Shown here in pieces: positions 28,412-37,924 of a stretch of DNA of 64,000 nucleotides. Below the pieces are notes generated by a model. The model made no database searches. It saw nothing but the letters and a program-made list of their open reading frames with translations, and was not told where the DNA came from. Source of the DNA: Desulfoprunum benzoelyticum (GTDB taxonomy: Bacteria > Desulfobacterota > Desulfobulbia > Desulfobulbales > Desulfocapsaceae); assembly GCF_014201505.1 (NCBI RefSeq), contig NZ_JACHEO010000001.1, positions 124,001 through 188,000 on the forward strand. Reading direction: 5' to 3'. The translations under genes were made by a program, and so were the position numbers. Each line of letters begins with the position of its first letter. Positions within the stretch are counted from its first letter, which is position 1.

Positions 28412-29779
28412 TTATATTGTTTCGTATTCACTTTTTGCACTCATGTTTTCAAACATAGTGAATTCTTTAAGGAATGTCAATTTTACCATGCCTGTCGGAC
28501 CGTTTCTCTGTTTGCCTATGATGACCTCGGCACTCCCCTTGTTGGGGTTGTCCTCACCTTTGTTGTAGACCTCGTCACGGTAAATGAAACAGATGACATC
28601 GGCATCCTGTTCGATGGCCCCGGATTCGCGAAGATCGGCCATCATCGGCCGCTTGTCGGTCCTGCTCTCCAGTCCCCGGTTGAGCTGGGAGAGGGCGAGG
28701 ACGGGGATGTGGTGCTCCTTGGCCAGGGCCTTCAGTGATCTCGAGATATCGCTGATCTCCTGGGTCCTGTTTTCAGAGTTGCTGCGTCCCTGCATCAACT
28801 GGAGATAGTCGACGACCACCAGGCCGATATCGAACTGGGCGGCAAGACGCCTGACCTTGGCGCGCATCTCGAGCACGGAAACGGCCGGGGTGTCGTCGAT
28901 GTAAATCGGGGCCTCCGAGAGCATGCCAACGGCTCTGGTCAATTTCGGCCAATCATCGTTCTGCAGCCTGCCGGTACGGATCCGCTGCGAATCGATCTTG
29001 CCGACGGAGCTGAGAAGGCGCATGACCAGTTGTTCCTTCGACATCTCGAGGCTGAAGATGGCGACGCCGATCTTCTCGATCATTGCCGCGTGCTGGGCGA
29101 TGTTCATCGCGAAGGCGGTCTTGCCCATCGACGGGCGGGCAGCGAGGATAATGAGGTCAGAAGGCTGGAGACCGGCGGTGATGCGGTCGATATCATAATA
29201 ACCGGTTGGAACTCCGGTGATCAGTTCCTTACGTTTAAACAGATTTTCAACCGTTTCAAATGCCTTGGGAACAATGTGTTTGACAGCGATGAAGTGCTGG
29301 TTGCTCTTGGCGCCGGCAATGTCGAAAATAGCCTGCTCCGCCTCATCGACGAGGGTATCGATGTCACCCTGTTCCTCATAGCATCTCGAGGCGATATCGG
29401 AGTTTACCTGGATCAGTTGGCGCAGGATCGATTTCTGGCGGATGATTTTGGCATAGCTGGCAATATTTGCCGTTACCGGGACGATGGAGGTCAGGCTCGT
29501 CAGATAGGCGATTCCGCCGATTTCTTCGAGTTTGTTCTGGTCATTGAGAAGGTTGGAGAGGGTCAGAAGGTCCTGCGGTTCGTTTTTCTCAAACAGATCG
29601 ACAAGAGCTTCGAAGATGATCCGGTGGGCAGATTTATAAAAATCGTTCCCTTCGATGATTTCAAGAACCGTCGTGAACGCCTTGTCCTTTAAGAGGATGG
29701 AACCGAGAACGGCCTGCTCGGCTTCGATATTCTGGGGAGGGACGCGTATGCCGATTCCGTTCTGGGCCAGGATGTTCAT
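28412..29779 (-). CDS. dnaB: Replicative DNA helicase
   Basis: 455 residues. The N-terminal primase-interaction domain begins VPPQNIEAEQAVLGSIL; the RecA-like motor has the Walker A AARPSMGKTAFAMNIA and the H4-like VVDYLQLMQG, DLRESGAIEQDADVICFIYR motifs. DnaB unwinds DNA at the fork as a hexamer. I start at the ATG at 29779, since the 47-codon extension upstream would run through a terminator hairpin. No intein or insertion is seen. It follows the ribosomal-protein block, but a terminator lies between, so it likely has its own promoter in 29780-29827. Confidence 0.95.
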   Translation of the reverse strand: MNILAQNGIGIRVPPQNIEAEQAVLGSILLKDKAFTTVLEIIEGNDFYKSAHRIIFEALVDLFEKNEPQDLLTLSNLLNDQNKLEEIGGIAYLTSLTSIVPVTANIASYAKIIRQKSILRQLIQVNSDIASRCYEEQGDIDTLVDEAEQAIFDIAGAKSNQHFIAVKHIVPKAFETVENLFKRKELITGVPTGYYDIDRITAGLQPSDLIILAARPSMGKTAFAMNIAQHAAMIEKIGVAIFSLEMSKEQLVMRLLSSVGKIDSQRIRTGRLQNDDWPKLTRAVGMLSEAPIYIDDTPAVSVLEMRAKVRRLAAQFDIGLVVVDYLQLMQGRSNSENRTQEISDISRSLKALAKEHHIPVLALSQLNRGLESRTDKRPMMADLRESGAIEQDADVICFIYRDEVYNKGEDNPNKGSAEVIIGKQRNGPTGMVKLTFLKEFTMFENMSAKSEYETI

Positions 29780-29827
29780 CGATGATATGTCCGATTGGAG
29801 ATGGTGTACGGATAGTGGCCGCAGTGT

Positions 29828-29868
29828 AAACAAAAACACACCAGGAAGGCAAGGCCCATCCTGGTGTG
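29828..29868 (-). terminator. Rho-independent terminator after rplI
   Basis: On the minus strand a 10-bp stem (29868-29859 with 29846-29837) and a 12-nt loop are followed by TTTTTGTTT (29836-29828). It ends the rpsF-rpsR-DUF2232-rplI transcript before dnaB. Confidence 0.85.
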
Positions 29869-29943
29869 TCGGTGAAGAGACCAGCTCAGCCGGCGCACTC
29901 TCCGCCGAACATGCCGCCAACTGATTTCTTATATCAGATACAA

Positions 29944-30396
29944 CTACCCCTTGGTGGTGGGAACGACATTGACCGTAATGTCGGTCGTCATCTGGAATCC
30001 GACCTTGACGGCAATGGCGGTTGTCCCGAGAGTCTTGATCGGATCGACGAGGAGGATCTGCTTCCGGTCGATGTCGATATTGTTTTCGGCCAGTTTGGCG
30101 GCGATATCGGCACTGGTGACCGAACCGAACAGTCGTCCGTCATCCCCGGCAAGTTGTTCGATCACGATCTCAAGACCGGAAATCTTTTTCGACAATTCTT
30201 CGGCAATCTTGCGCTCCGCTTCTCTTCTGGCTTCGATCTCCGCCTTGTTTTGCTCAAGAAGAGCCTTGTTAGCCGGGGTGGCCAGAACCGCTTTTCTCTG
30301 TGGAAGGAGATAATTGCGTCCATATCCCGACTTGACGGTGACAATATCGCCCTCTTGCCCCAGAGTGCTGATGGTTTGCTTGAGTATGAGTTCCAT
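29944..30396 (-). CDS. rplI: 50S ribosomal protein L9
   Basis: 150 residues. The N-terminal rRNA-binding domain MELILKQTISTLGQEGDIVTVKSGYGRNYLLPQRKAVLAT is canonical, followed by the long connecting helix (about 42-80) and the C-terminal domain (FGSVTSADIAAKL). L9 binds 23S rRNA and bridges ribosomes in polysomes. The ATG follows AAGGAGTCACAC. It is the last gene of the leftward ribosomal-protein transcript and is followed by a clear terminator. Confidence 0.97.
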   Translation of the reverse strand: MELILKQTISTLGQEGDIVTVKSGYGRNYLLPQRKAVLATPANKALLEQNKAEIEARREAERKIAEELSKKISGLEIVIEQLAGDDGRLFGSVTSADIAAKLAENNIDIDRKQILLVDPIKTLGTTAIAVKVGFQMTTDITVNVVPTTKG

Positions 30397-30462
30397 GTGT
30401 GACTCCTTGTTGATAACTCTTTCTTATCATTCTGCAGGAAAGTCCTGCTGCAGCAATATATT

Positions 30463-31458
30463 TTACGTATCTGCCGATTCAGTATCGGCCGGTTTTCTGA
30501 TCTTTCTGAGATCGAGCCAGACATCGGCAAGCCCGGTCCCAACAAGAAGTATTGTTCCAAACGACTGAAAAACTACCATCACATAGAGGAATGAGCGCAG
30601 AAGCATCGGCAGATTCCATCTGTGCAGGAAAAAGGAGAACACCGCCAGCCCTTGAAGACAATACAGTATTCCCCCAATGATCAAGGCATTGATGCCGACA
30701 ATCTGTAACCGACCGCTCGGAACGAGAGCTGCCAGGGCCGCAACGATCATCAACCAGATCAGCCTGTCCGGGATCTTCCACAATCTATACCGTGGCCACG
30801 GAGAATTTCCGGTGAATTGATACGCCATCCGGTTGCCGGCAGCCAGAGTGAACCATATGGTCAACAGTACAATGCCGGTCAATATTGACGGCATGATCAA
30901 AGGCAGAATTCTTTTTATCTGATAGAGGCTCGTTTCGAGAATGAGGAGCGTATCAGCAGGGACGGTGTCACTTTGTCGGTAGTATACCAAAGCCTCAGCG
31001 ATCCCCTGATCAAGAGCCTGCAGAAATTCGACATATGGATTCATCCCATATATCGCCGCGAAAACAGCGATAAGGAGAAGCCAGCAACCACCCAGTACCG
31101 CTATCCCTTTAAGACCGGCACGTGCCGGTGAGTCCTGTCGGCGTGCAGACCAGGTGATTGCGTATCCGGATGGAATCATCGAAAACGATATCAGCAGCGG
31201 TTCCATGCGTGCCAATGCGAGTCCCGCAACTACCGCCAGTAACCCTCCCGTCAGAATCATCTTGTTGCCAACGTTCAGGCCGAAAATATACAGCAGCATA
31301 AACGCGAGCAGGGGAAGAACCCCATTCAACCAGCCGAAAACTGAAAAATTAAGTGCTGGAAGAAAAGCGGCAAGGAAGAGCAGGAAAATGTTTCGAAACA
31401 CTTTTCCCAACTCTGGACCGGCTTGTTCCTCACTTGCCACCCTCTTGCCCTCTTGCAA
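30463..31458 (-). CDS. DUF2232-family integral membrane protein
   Basis: 331 residues with about eight hydrophobic segments (first near 23-45, last near 295-318) and a charged C-terminus (DLRKIRKPADTESADT). Length, topology and especially the position between rpsR and rplI match DUF2232 proteins, which occupy this locus in Desulfobacterota and other bacteria; the function is unknown. The start is uncertain: TTG at 31458 has AAGGA 5 nt upstream, while a GTG six codons later has AGAGG. Its transcription with ribosomal proteins suggests growth-linked expression. Confidence 0.8.
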   Translation of the reverse strand: MQEGKRVASEEQAGPELGKVFRNIFLLFLAAFLPALNFSVFGWLNGVLPLLAFMLLYIFGLNVGNKMILTGGLLAVVAGLALARMEPLLISFSMIPSGYAITWSARRQDSPARAGLKGIAVLGGCWLLLIAVFAAIYGMNPYVEFLQALDQGIAEALVYYRQSDTVPADTLLILETSLYQIKRILPLIMPSILTGIVLLTIWFTLAAGNRMAYQFTGNSPWPRYRLWKIPDRLIWLMIVAALAALVPSGRLQIVGINALIIGGILYCLQGLAVFSFFLHRWNLPMLLRSFLYVMVVFQSFGTILLVGTGLADVWLDLRKIRKPADTESADT

Positions 31459-31460
31459 GT

Positions 31461-31706
31461 TTATCCTTGGGCTGCACCGGAATAGGGCAACAAGGCAATA
31501 TGCCTCGCAAGTTTGATTGCCTCGCAGAGCTGACGTTGATGTGTCGCACAGGTGCCAACAATGCGCCGCGGAATGATTTTCCCACGTTCTGAAACAAAGT
31601 TACGAAGTGTTTTTACATCTTTATAATCGATCACTGCTTCCTTGTCGGCGCAGAATCGACAAACTTTTTTACGGGAAAACAATTTTCTCTGTGGTTTTTG
31701 TGCCAT
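31461..31706 (-). CDS. rpsR: 30S ribosomal protein S18
   Basis: 81 residues. The N-terminus [11 protein letters not shown] plus later [23 protein letters not shown] gives four Cys, the zinc-binding (C+) form of S18. It pairs with S6 on the small-subunit platform. It lies 38 bp after rpsF and only 2 bp before the DUF2232 start, so translational coupling is likely. Confidence 0.97.
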   Translation of the reverse strand: MAQKPQRKLFSRKKVCRFCADKEAVIDYKDVKTLRNFVSERGKIIPRRIVGTCATHQRQLCEAIKLARHIALLPYSGAAQG

Positions 31707-31744
31707 GATTGAATCTCCAGTTTCAGGAAAACGCGGCGACGCGC

Positions 31745-32173
31745 TTATTCTTCATCGGTAGTTTCTTCTGTAGTCTCATTTTCTTCGACCACAGCAGGAT
31801 TCTCATCTTCCGAGGTCTCTTGGGCCAGTGCTGCCTGTTTGGCGTCGGCGTCGGCAATCGCCTTGGCGATTTCTTCTTCAGAGATGGTATCTGCGGTCTT
31901 GATCGTCAGATACTTGAGGACGGCATCGTCAATCCGGAACTTGCGTTCGAACTCCGCAACAGATGCCGGTGTGCCGGCAAAATCACAGAAGACATACTGT
32001 CCCTGAATCTCTTTTTTGATCGTATAGGCCAGCTTTTTCATTCCCCATCTATCAAGATCGATGATGCTGCCTTGTTCGTTGAGAATGATATTTTTTGTGT
32101 TTTCAATGATTGCGTTGATCTCATCCTCGCTCTGACTGGGGCGAAGAATAAAGACCGTTTCATACCTGCGCAT
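31745..32173 (-). CDS. rpsF: 30S ribosomal protein S6
   Basis: 142 residues. [19 protein letters not shown] and the strand [23 protein letters not shown] are typical. The last about 30 residues form a long acidic tail rich in Glu and Thr ([12 protein letters not shown]), a known but variable feature of S6. The ATG at 32173 follows GAGGAGGAACC; a 12-codon upstream extension is rejected. It is the first gene after a consensus-like promoter and a structured leader. Confidence 0.97.
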   Translation of the reverse strand: MRRYETVFILRPSQSEDEINAIIENTKNIILNEQGSIIDLDRWGMKKLAYTIKKEIQGQYVFCDFAGTPASVAEFERKFRIDDAVLKYLTIKTADTISEEEIAKAIADADAKQAALAQETSEDENPAVVEENETTEETTDEE

Positions 32174-32330
32174 GGTTCCTCCTCGTGGACTCATGGTGTT
32201 TGGGCTCATGCCCTGTTGGCCCCGTCATCGCGTCAGGGGCGAGAAGGTAGATGATCCTGCAAGCAGGATCACCGGCTCCGTTCATAGTCAGTATGGAAAC
32301 TGATTACGAAACAAAGCCGCTACAACGAAA
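32174..32330 (-). promoter_or_regulatory. Structured 5' leader of the rpsF operon
   Basis: About 150 nt between the promoter and rpsF. It can form a 9-bp hairpin (32271-32263 with 32260-32252) and a second GCCCC/GGGGC stem with a 12-nt loop (32240-32236 with 32223-32219). Leaders at this place often bind the S6-S18 pair for autoregulation; I cannot prove the CCG-bulge motif by eye. Confidence 0.45.
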
Positions 32331-32336
32331 ACAAGC

Positions 32337-32365
32337 AGTATATTCTTTGAACGATATAGTGTCAA
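32337..32365 (-). promoter_or_regulatory. Strong sigma70 promoter of the rpsF operon
   Basis: TTGACA (32365-32360), 17-bp spacer, TATACT (32342-32337), near-consensus. It starts just 3 nt after the mazG stop codon, so the ribosomal-protein operon is driven independently of mazG. Confidence 0.85.
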
Positions 32366-32367
32366 TT

Positions 32368-32757
32368 TTATTTTGATAATTTCTCTTGCGATTTGATGGC
32401 CAGCCATTGTTGTCGCAATTCGTCATCGCTCAATATCGAAAATTTTTCGAATACATGGGGGTGGCGACGCACAAGTTTGGAGTCGACGGCATGGATGACA
32501 TCGTCGATGGAAAAAAGACCATTCCTGCAGTTGATTTCGGATACCAGCAGGATGAGATACAGAAGGTCGCCAAGCTCTTCGCAGATATTCTCATGATCGC
32601 CATTGTCTATCGCGGCGATGAGTTCGTCGAGTTCGGAAGTGAGATATTTTTTCAGGGAAGTATTCGTCTGGCGTTTGTCCCATGGACAGCCTTGCTCGCC
32701 AAGCAGTTTCCTGACTGTGCCGAGGAGCTGGGCGAAGTGGCTCGATGTTGATGACAT
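32368..32757 (-). CDS. mazG: MazG-type nucleotide pyrophosphohydrolase, short form
   Basis: 129 residues, one MazG domain only, compared with two in E. coli MazG. The signature GCPWDKRQTNTSLKKYLTSELDELIAAI and ENICEELGDLLYLILL provides the acidic Mg2+-binding helices. Such enzymes hydrolyse non-canonical or excess NTPs to NMP. A start at the ATG at 32757 gives the best N-terminus although the ribosome site is weak. It lies upstream of, but is separately transcribed from, the rpsF operon. Confidence 0.88.
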   Translation of the reverse strand: MSSTSSHFAQLLGTVRKLLGEQGCPWDKRQTNTSLKKYLTSELDELIAAIDNGDHENICEELGDLLYLILLVSEINCRNGLFSIDDVIHAVDSKLVRRHPHVFEKFSILSDDELRQQWLAIKSQEKLSK

Positions 32758-32854
32758 AGGTCTTGAGACGTACAATAACGATTATTGGCGAGTTGATTGA
32801 AAGCGCGTACTTCTGGCGTGAATCTTTGTGCCGGCTTTGGCGCTCAAAAAAAGG

Positions 32855-32907
32855 TTGACATGAATACCTGACTAAGCTAAGTAGCGTGCCCAGCGTCTAT
32901 GACGCTG
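32855..32907 (+). promoter_or_regulatory. TTGACA element and small hairpin upstream of the AP2-like gene
   Basis: TTGACA at 32855-32860 with a poor -10 (TAAGTA, 32878-32883) at 17 bp, followed by a perfect 7-bp stem CAGCGTC-TAT-GACGCTG (about 32891-32907). The arrangement might be a promoter with an operator or a leader hairpin; the -10 is weak. The remainder of 32758-33027 shows nothing more. Confidence 0.3.
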
Positions 32908-33027
32908 TGGTGGCTAAAAAATCTGCCCTTTTTATGATAGCAGTCAAAGCTTACTTTTTTCTTACACTGTTGTCATCTGGATACTTTTGTTGGATGTAGG
33001 CCGGAGAGGCCGAAGACGAGGTTGTAT

Positions 33028-33474
33028 ATGGAAGATGAGAAAAAGCAGAAGTTGCTGTTGGAAAAACATAAGGATATCGCAAGAATTGACCAGGAATCAA
33101 AAAGAACCCACGGATGGTACGTGCGTGTTCGATTCGTTGGCAAGACCCATTCAAAATTTTTCTCGGACAGAAAATGCGGTGGGCGCTATTCAAGTCTTCT
33201 CTCAGCCATTTCATGGCGTGACAAAATGGAGAAGAAACTGGGCAAGGTACGAACCAACAAGCACATGGTTACCGTCAGCAACTCCGGCACCGGTGTTGTT
33301 GGCGTGCGGTTGAACGAAAAACTCAACAGGTACGAGGTAAGTTGGGTGACGCATCAGGGGAAACAAGGGAAAACATCAGTTTCTATCAGCAAACATGGAA
33401 AAAAAGCGGCGTTCGCCAAAGCATGCGCCATTCGCCAGGAGAAAGAAAAAGCACGTCTGGAAGGGTCGGCTTGA
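33028..33474 (+). CDS. Small basic protein with an AP2-like DNA-binding domain
   Basis: 148 residues, strongly basic. The C-terminal half (about 82-140) reads GTGVVGVRLNEKLNRYEVSW and then SISKHGKKAAFAKACAIRQ, i.e. three strands then a helix, the layout of the AP2/ERF domain that bacteria mostly carry in phage and homing-endonuclease proteins. The N-terminal half (GWYVRVRFVGKTHSKFFSDRKCGG) may be a second, degenerate copy of the same unit. The ATG at 33028 has GAGG at 6 nt. No neighbour suggests a partner; its lower-GC surroundings between ribosomal operons hint at acquisition. Function unknown. Confidence 0.7.
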   Translation: MEDEKKQKLLLEKHKDIARIDQESKRTHGWYVRVRFVGKTHSKFFSDRKCGGRYSSLLSAISWRDKMEKKLGKVRTNKHMVTVSNSGTGVVGVRLNEKLNRYEVSWVTHQGKQGKTSVSISKHGKKAAFAKACAIRQEKEKARLEGSA

Positions 33475-33548
33475 ACGCGACGCAATCGACCTCGCGATTT
33501 TCACACCATTTCATAGGCATTCATTTCAATAGACGTTTGTAAAACTGC

Positions 33549-33577
33549 TTGACATCTCACGAGAAAGAATGTCTAAT
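33549..33577 (+). promoter_or_regulatory. Sigma70 promoter of rplU-rpmA
   Basis: TTGACA (33549-33554), 17-bp spacer, TCTAAT (33572-33577), about 70 nt before the rplU ATG. Confidence 0.75.
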
Positions 33578-33647
33578 TCCAGATTCAAAAGTATATTCAG
33601 TTCTTTGCTGAAATCGAAAAGATCTTTATAAAAAGAGGTTTATATCA

Positions 33648-33959
33648 ATGTATGCAATAGTACGAACCGGCGGGAAACAATATCAGGTTGCCTGTGGAGA
33701 TCAATTGCGTGTCGAAAAGCTGGATGGGAATGTCGGAGACGTCGTCAATCTGAACGAGGTCCTGATGGTTGTCGATGGCGATGATGTCAAGATCGGCCAG
33801 CCAGTACTTGAGTCGGCCAAGGTCGTGGCTAAAATAGCCGAACAGGGTCGGGCCAAGAAGATCATCGTGTTCAAGAAAAAACGGCGCAAGGGCTACCAGG
33901 TCAAGCGAGGTCATCGGCAGTCTTTCACTGCTCTGATGATAGAAGAAATTTCGGCATAA
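33648..33959 (+). CDS. rplU: 50S ribosomal protein L21
   Basis: 103 residues, the normal length. MYAIVRTGGKQYQVACGDQLRVEKL and KIIVFKKKRRKGYQVKRGHRQSFT are signature segments. It binds 23S rRNA. It heads the rplU-rpmA-obgE order conserved across bacteria, with rpmA 51 bp downstream. Confidence 0.98.
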   Translation: MYAIVRTGGKQYQVACGDQLRVEKLDGNVGDVVNLNEVLMVVDGDDVKIGQPVLESAKVVAKIAEQGRAKKIIVFKKKRRKGYQVKRGHRQSFTALMIEEISA

Positions 33960-34010
33960 TATTTTCATAGAATCAGGATAAAGTTCATCCTGGAAGACAA
34001 GGAGCAGGAA

Positions 34011-34268
34011 ATGGCGCATAAGAAAGCGGGCGGCAGTTCACGAAATGGTCGTGACAGTTCCGGTCAAAGACGAGGAATCAAGCGCTTCGGTGGACAGGAA
34101 GTCAAGGCTGGCAATATTCTTGTCCGCCAGCTCGGCACCAAAATTCATCCTGGCACCAATGTCGGCTGTGGCCGTGATTACACTCTGTTCGCCACGGTTG
34201 ACGGGATTGTTACATACGAAGAATTTGGAAAGGATAAGAAGAGAGTAAGTGTATATCCTGCAGTCTGA
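34011..34268 (+). CDS. rpmA: 50S ribosomal protein L27
   Basis: 85 residues. [29 protein letters not shown] is the canonical N-terminus that reaches the peptidyl-transferase centre; no cleavable leader like that of Firmicutes is present. AAGGAGCAGGAA precedes the ATG. A terminator follows 39 bp after the stop. Confidence 0.98.
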   Translation: MAHKKAGGSSRNGRDSSGQRRGIKRFGGQEVKAGNILVRQLGTKIHPGTNVGCGRDYTLFATVDGIVTYEEFGKDKKRVSVYPAV

Positions 34269-34306
34269 TAGTGGTCAGACTCTTCTTTCGACAGCAGCAG
34301 AGGTTC

Positions 34307-34349
34307 AAAAACTCGAATACCGTCCAGAGGTATTCGAGTTTTTTCTTTT
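34307..34349 (+). terminator. Rho-independent terminator between rpmA and obgE
   Basis: A perfect 13-bp stem (34309-34321 with 34329-34341), a 7-nt loop, and a T-rich run to 34349. It should separate the abundant ribosomal-protein mRNA from obgE, by full or partial termination. Confidence 0.9.
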
Positions 34350-34389
34350 CTACTGAAACAATAATAAACACCATATCTTCTGACTGTGA

Positions 34390-35427
<1,038 letters not shown>

Positions 35428-35468
35428 GTCAACAGCTACACGAAGAATCTCTACTCTGCTCTGAAATC

Positions 35469-36626
35469 ATGACTATTCAGATGCAACGCGATGATGGGCT
35501 TTATTTTCGTCAGACATTGTTTGATAAGGCCAGAAGAGTCGTCATCAAAGTTGGCAGCGCCATCCTCACCGACAAAAATGGCATCAACCGGGCAGTCGTT
35601 CAGAACCTCGCCAGGGAGATCAGCTTTCTCCATGGCAGCGGGCGAGAGGTCATACTCGTTACCTCCGGGGCGGTGGCCGCCGGCAAGAAAAAAATCTCCT
35701 TTGTTCCCCATGGCTATATAAGTCTTCCGGAAAAACAGGCATTTGCTGCGATCGGACAGTCGTGTCTGATGCAGACCTACGAAGATGCCTTTGCCCGTCA
35801 CGGCAAAAATATCGCCCAGATTCTCCTGACCTACTCTGACCTCGCCGATCGCGACAGGTTTCTCAACGTCCGCAACACCATCATGACCCTGTTCCGCTTC
35901 GGCGTCATCCCGATCATCAACGAAAATGACACCGTTTCCGTCAAGGAACTGCGGTTCGGCGACAACGACACCCTCGGCGCCCTGGTGACCAATATCATCG
36001 AGGCCGATATGTTCATCTGTCTGACCGATGTCGACGGCCTGTACAACGGCGATCCCACTGTCGATAAAGACGTCGCACCGATATATACCGTCGCCGAGAT
36101 CACCCCGGAAATCGAACAGATGGTCGGTGGCAGCAGGAGCGATGTCGGGACGGGAGGCATGACGACCAAACTGAAGGCCGCGAAGATGGTGACGATTCGA
36201 GGGGGAAGCGCCTTTATCGGTCCCGGCAGACGGCAGGATATCCTCCAGGGGTTGTTCGGCGGGGAAATGGTCGGGACCTTTTTTCTTCCTCGCCGGGAAA
36301 AGATGCATAGCCGCAAACACTGGATCAGCTTTGTGTTGAAGCCGAAAGGCGCCCTGGTCCTCGACGACGGGGCAGTCCAGGCCATTGCCGGCAAGGGGAA
36401 GAGCCTTCTCCCGTCCGGAATTCAGGCGGTGGAGGGCGAATTCGGCGTCGGTGATTCTGTCCGCTGTCTCGCCGCCGACAGGACTGCCGTCGCAGTCGGG
36501 CTGATCAACTATTCTTCGCGGGATGTTGAAAAAATCAAGGGTCTGAAATCAGACCAGATCATTGGAGTCCTTGGTTTCAAGGACAGTGACGAGGTCATCC
36601 ATCGCGACAACCTCGTTATCCTGTGA
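35469..36626 (+). CDS. proB: Glutamate 5-kinase with PUA domain
   Basis: 385 residues. The amino-acid-kinase domain (VVIKVGSAILTD, VTSGAVAAGKKK, INENDTVSV, LTDVDGLYNGDP, GTGGMTTKLKAAK) spans about 20-275, and a C-terminal PUA domain (about 295-375) is present. It phosphorylates glutamate, the first step of proline synthesis, and is normally inhibited by proline. It lies 41 bp after obgE and 32 bp before proA. Confidence 0.96.
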   Translation: MTIQMQRDDGLYFRQTLFDKARRVVIKVGSAILTDKNGINRAVVQNLAREISFLHGSGREVILVTSGAVAAGKKKISFVPHGYISLPEKQAFAAIGQSCLMQTYEDAFARHGKNIAQILLTYSDLADRDRFLNVRNTIMTLFRFGVIPIINENDTVSVKELRFGDNDTLGALVTNIIEADMFICLTDVDGLYNGDPTVDKDVAPIYTVAEITPEIEQMVGGSRSDVGTGGMTTKLKAAKMVTIRGGSAFIGPGRRQDILQGLFGGEMVGTFFLPRREKMHSRKHWISFVLKPKGALVLDDGAVQAIAGKGKSLLPSGIQAVEGEFGVGDSVRCLAADRTAVAVGLINYSSRDVEKIKGLKSDQIIGVLGFKDSDEVIHRDNLVIL

Positions 36627-36658
36627 ACCGGTTTCGCCATTATTGAGGATAAAAAAAA

Positions 36659-37924
36659 ATGGACAGCTCCTCTCTCGTACCGATTATCGACACAATTGCC
36701 CGTCAGGCCCGTCAGGCCTCGTTTTCGCTGATGTCTCTCTCTACCGCGAAAAAGAACGCCGTGCTGCTGCGGATCGCCGCTCTCCTCGAGGCTGAAAAAG
36801 AATACATCCAGACGGAGAACGACAAGGATCTCCGGCTGGGAAAGGAGAAAGGCCTGTCGACGGCGATGCTCAATCGGCTTGAGCTTTCCGAGGCGGTCAT
36901 CGCCTCGATGATAGTTGGGTTACGCGAAGTCTGCGCCCTGCCGGACCCTGTCGGTGCGATCAGAGACATGGTCAAGCGGCCGAACGGCCTGCTGGTTGGC
37001 CGGATGCAGGTGCCGCTGGGGGTCATCGCCATGATCTACGAATCACGGCCAAATGTCACGATTGACGCCGCGGCCCTGTGCCTCAAGGCCGGCAATGCCG
37101 TCATCCTGCGCGGGGGATCGGAGGCCCTGCACAGCAATATCGCCCTGGCGAGAATTCTCCAGCGGGCCTTTGCCGAGGAGGGGGTCGATGAAAACGCTGC
37201 CCAGGTCATCCCGATAACCGAGCGCAAGGCTGTCAATATCATGCTTCAGCAGGAGCAGTATATCGATCTTGTCATCCCGCGAGGAGGGGAGGGGCTGATT
37301 CGGTTCGTTACCGAAACATCAAAAATTCCGGTGCTCAAGCACTACAAAGGCGTTTGTCATATCTTTGTCGACAAGGATGCCGATCTTCACAAGGCGACCC
37401 CGATCATTCTCAATGCCAAGGTACAGAGACCAGGGGTTTGTAATGCCCTGGAAGGTCTCCTGCTGCATCAGGCTGTCGCCGAATCATATCTCCCGGTCAT
37501 CGCCGATGAATTAGGTAAAAATGGTGTTGAGTTGCGCGGATGCCCCCGATGCCTGCGGATCCTGCCGCAGCTGACCGCCGCCGGGGATGACGACTGGGGG
37601 CGAGAGTATCTGGATCTGAAACTCGTGGTGCGGATCGTCGACAGTCTCGATGAGGCACGAACATATATCCAGCAGTACGGGTCGCAGCACACCGAGGCGA
37701 TTATCACCGAGAACTACTCGACGGCGCAGGAGTTCATCACCACCATCGACGCCTCGGCCGTCATGGTCAACGCCTCGACGCGGTTCAACGATGGCGGACA
37801 ACTGGGGCTGGGCGCGGAGATCGGCATCAGTACGACCAAACTCCATGCCTATGGTCCGATGGGACTGGAGGAACTGACCACCCGGAAATTTGTCGTTTTC
37901 GGCCAGGGCCAGGTTCGAAGTTGA
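36659..37924 (+). CDS. proA: Gamma-glutamyl phosphate reductase
   Basis: 421 residues of the aldehyde-dehydrogenase superfamily. IYESRPNVTIDAAALCLKAGNAVILRGGSEA and KVQRPGVCNALEGLL (with the catalytic Cys in the latter) are diagnostic. It reduces glutamyl-5-phosphate with NADPH. GAGGAT lies about 9 nt before the ATG. The stop overlaps the nadD start by 4 nt. Confidence 0.97.
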   Translation: MDSSSLVPIIDTIARQARQASFSLMSLSTAKKNAVLLRIAALLEAEKEYIQTENDKDLRLGKEKGLSTAMLNRLELSEAVIASMIVGLREVCALPDPVGAIRDMVKRPNGLLVGRMQVPLGVIAMIYESRPNVTIDAAALCLKAGNAVILRGGSEALHSNIALARILQRAFAEEGVDENAAQVIPITERKAVNIMLQQEQYIDLVIPRGGEGLIRFVTETSKIPVLKHYKGVCHIFVDKDADLHKATPIILNAKVQRPGVCNALEGLLLHQAVAESYLPVIADELGKNGVELRGCPRCLRILPQLTAAGDDDWGREYLDLKLVVRIVDSLDEARTYIQQYGSQHTEAIITENYSTAQEFITTIDASAVMVNASTRFNDGGQLGLGAEIGISTTKLHAYGPMGLEELTTRKFVVFGQGQVRS

